Part shown: positions 27,052 through 27,131 of the stretch, in pieces
Layout: the number at the start of each line of letters is the position of its first letter
Position numbering within the stretch: position 1 is the first letter of the stretch
Virus record (IMG/VR): IMGVR_UViG_3300007519_000614
Span: 1 to 27,131 of that record
Source: a virus
DNA length: 27,131 nucleotides
Reading direction: 5' to 3' (one strand)
The notes under the pieces: generated by a model
Told to the model about the DNA's origin: nothing
The model's database searches: none
The model's input: only the letters and a program-made list of their open reading frames with translations
Made by a program: the position numbers and the translations under genes

Positions 27052-27131
27052 TACGGAAAGTTAAATCATTCAAGGGAAATACTTGAATTTTTAGACTCTA
27101 TAAAGGAATTAAAGAAAATAGATCATGAGTC
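27052..27131 (+). pseudogene. GIY-YIG endonuclease remnant, 5' part deleted, runs off the window
   Basis: Positions 27052-27131 match codons about 50-75 of endonuclease 1 (NHSREILEFLDS, then ELKK) in the same frame, closely also at DNA level. The first 150 or so bases, including the start codon and the GIY-YIG motif, are missing; the promoter block abuts the remainder. Confidence 0.75.

Noticed and set aside
1-27131. Whole-genome recoding of TAG (code 15)
   Set aside because: Several genes here end in TAG with nonsensical extensions; the CAP gene would run antisense through its neighbour.
1-27131. CRISPR array or insertion sequence
   Set aside because: No evenly spaced repeats, no transposase and no terminal inverted repeats were seen.

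Overview
The window looks like part of a large, AT-rich tailed-phage genome with a Bacteroidetes (flavobacterial-type) host. The evidence is a sigma factor with the N-terminal signature of Bacteroidetes RpoD, -7 boxes of the TAnnTTTG type, very few Shine-Dalgarno sequences, a DUF4494-like protein, and phage genes such as a T4-type ATP-dependent DNA ligase, HNH and GIY-YIG homing endonucleases and a very large tRNA array. The phage assignment and host are inferred from content alone.

Layout. Positions 1-3070: a truncated two-domain peptidoglycan hydrolase (CHAP plus glucosaminidase), two unknown genes (one extremely acidic) and a DUF192 protein. Positions 3141-4566: two neighbouring genes, a multi-pass membrane protein and a RelA/SpoT-like HD hydrolase, both cut by one inversion so that the four halves alternate in strand. 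Positions 4638-8900: a flotillin/SPFH protein, the DNA ligase, a broken HNH homing endonuclease and a second, diverged copy of the ligase C-terminus. Positions 8963-15023: small unknown proteins, a 401-aa and a 366-aa unknown protein, a small membrane protein, a secreted CAP/SCP-domain protein, the sigma factor and a HAD-like protein.

From 15037 to the right edge the window is dominated by tRNA genes. I find 25 ordinary or near-ordinary tRNAs plus one that is circularly permuted. Together they cover all 20 amino acids and include a CUA-anticodon (amber suppressor) tRNA. Three GIY-YIG homing endonucleases and the remnant of a fourth sit among them, each behind the same promoter-like block. Two stretches of the array begin with a similar leader: a flavobacterial-type promoter, a 32-44 codon ORF, and a terminator whose 5' arm can pair instead with the end of that ORF.

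Three things stand out. (1) The suppressor tRNA lies 54 nt upstream of a gene (PTH2-like domain plus HD domain) whose ninth codon is an in-frame TAG. (2) Six copies of a structured RNA motif (P1, AUUA/ACUUA internal loop, P2, then UUCCUUC) occur between 19985 and 24087. One copy encloses a tRNA whose 3' half precedes its 5' half, and two lie in the leader of a TerD-like gene. (3) Several tRNA-like RNAs lack an arm, and about 330 nt of unknown structured RNA end in a strong terminator.
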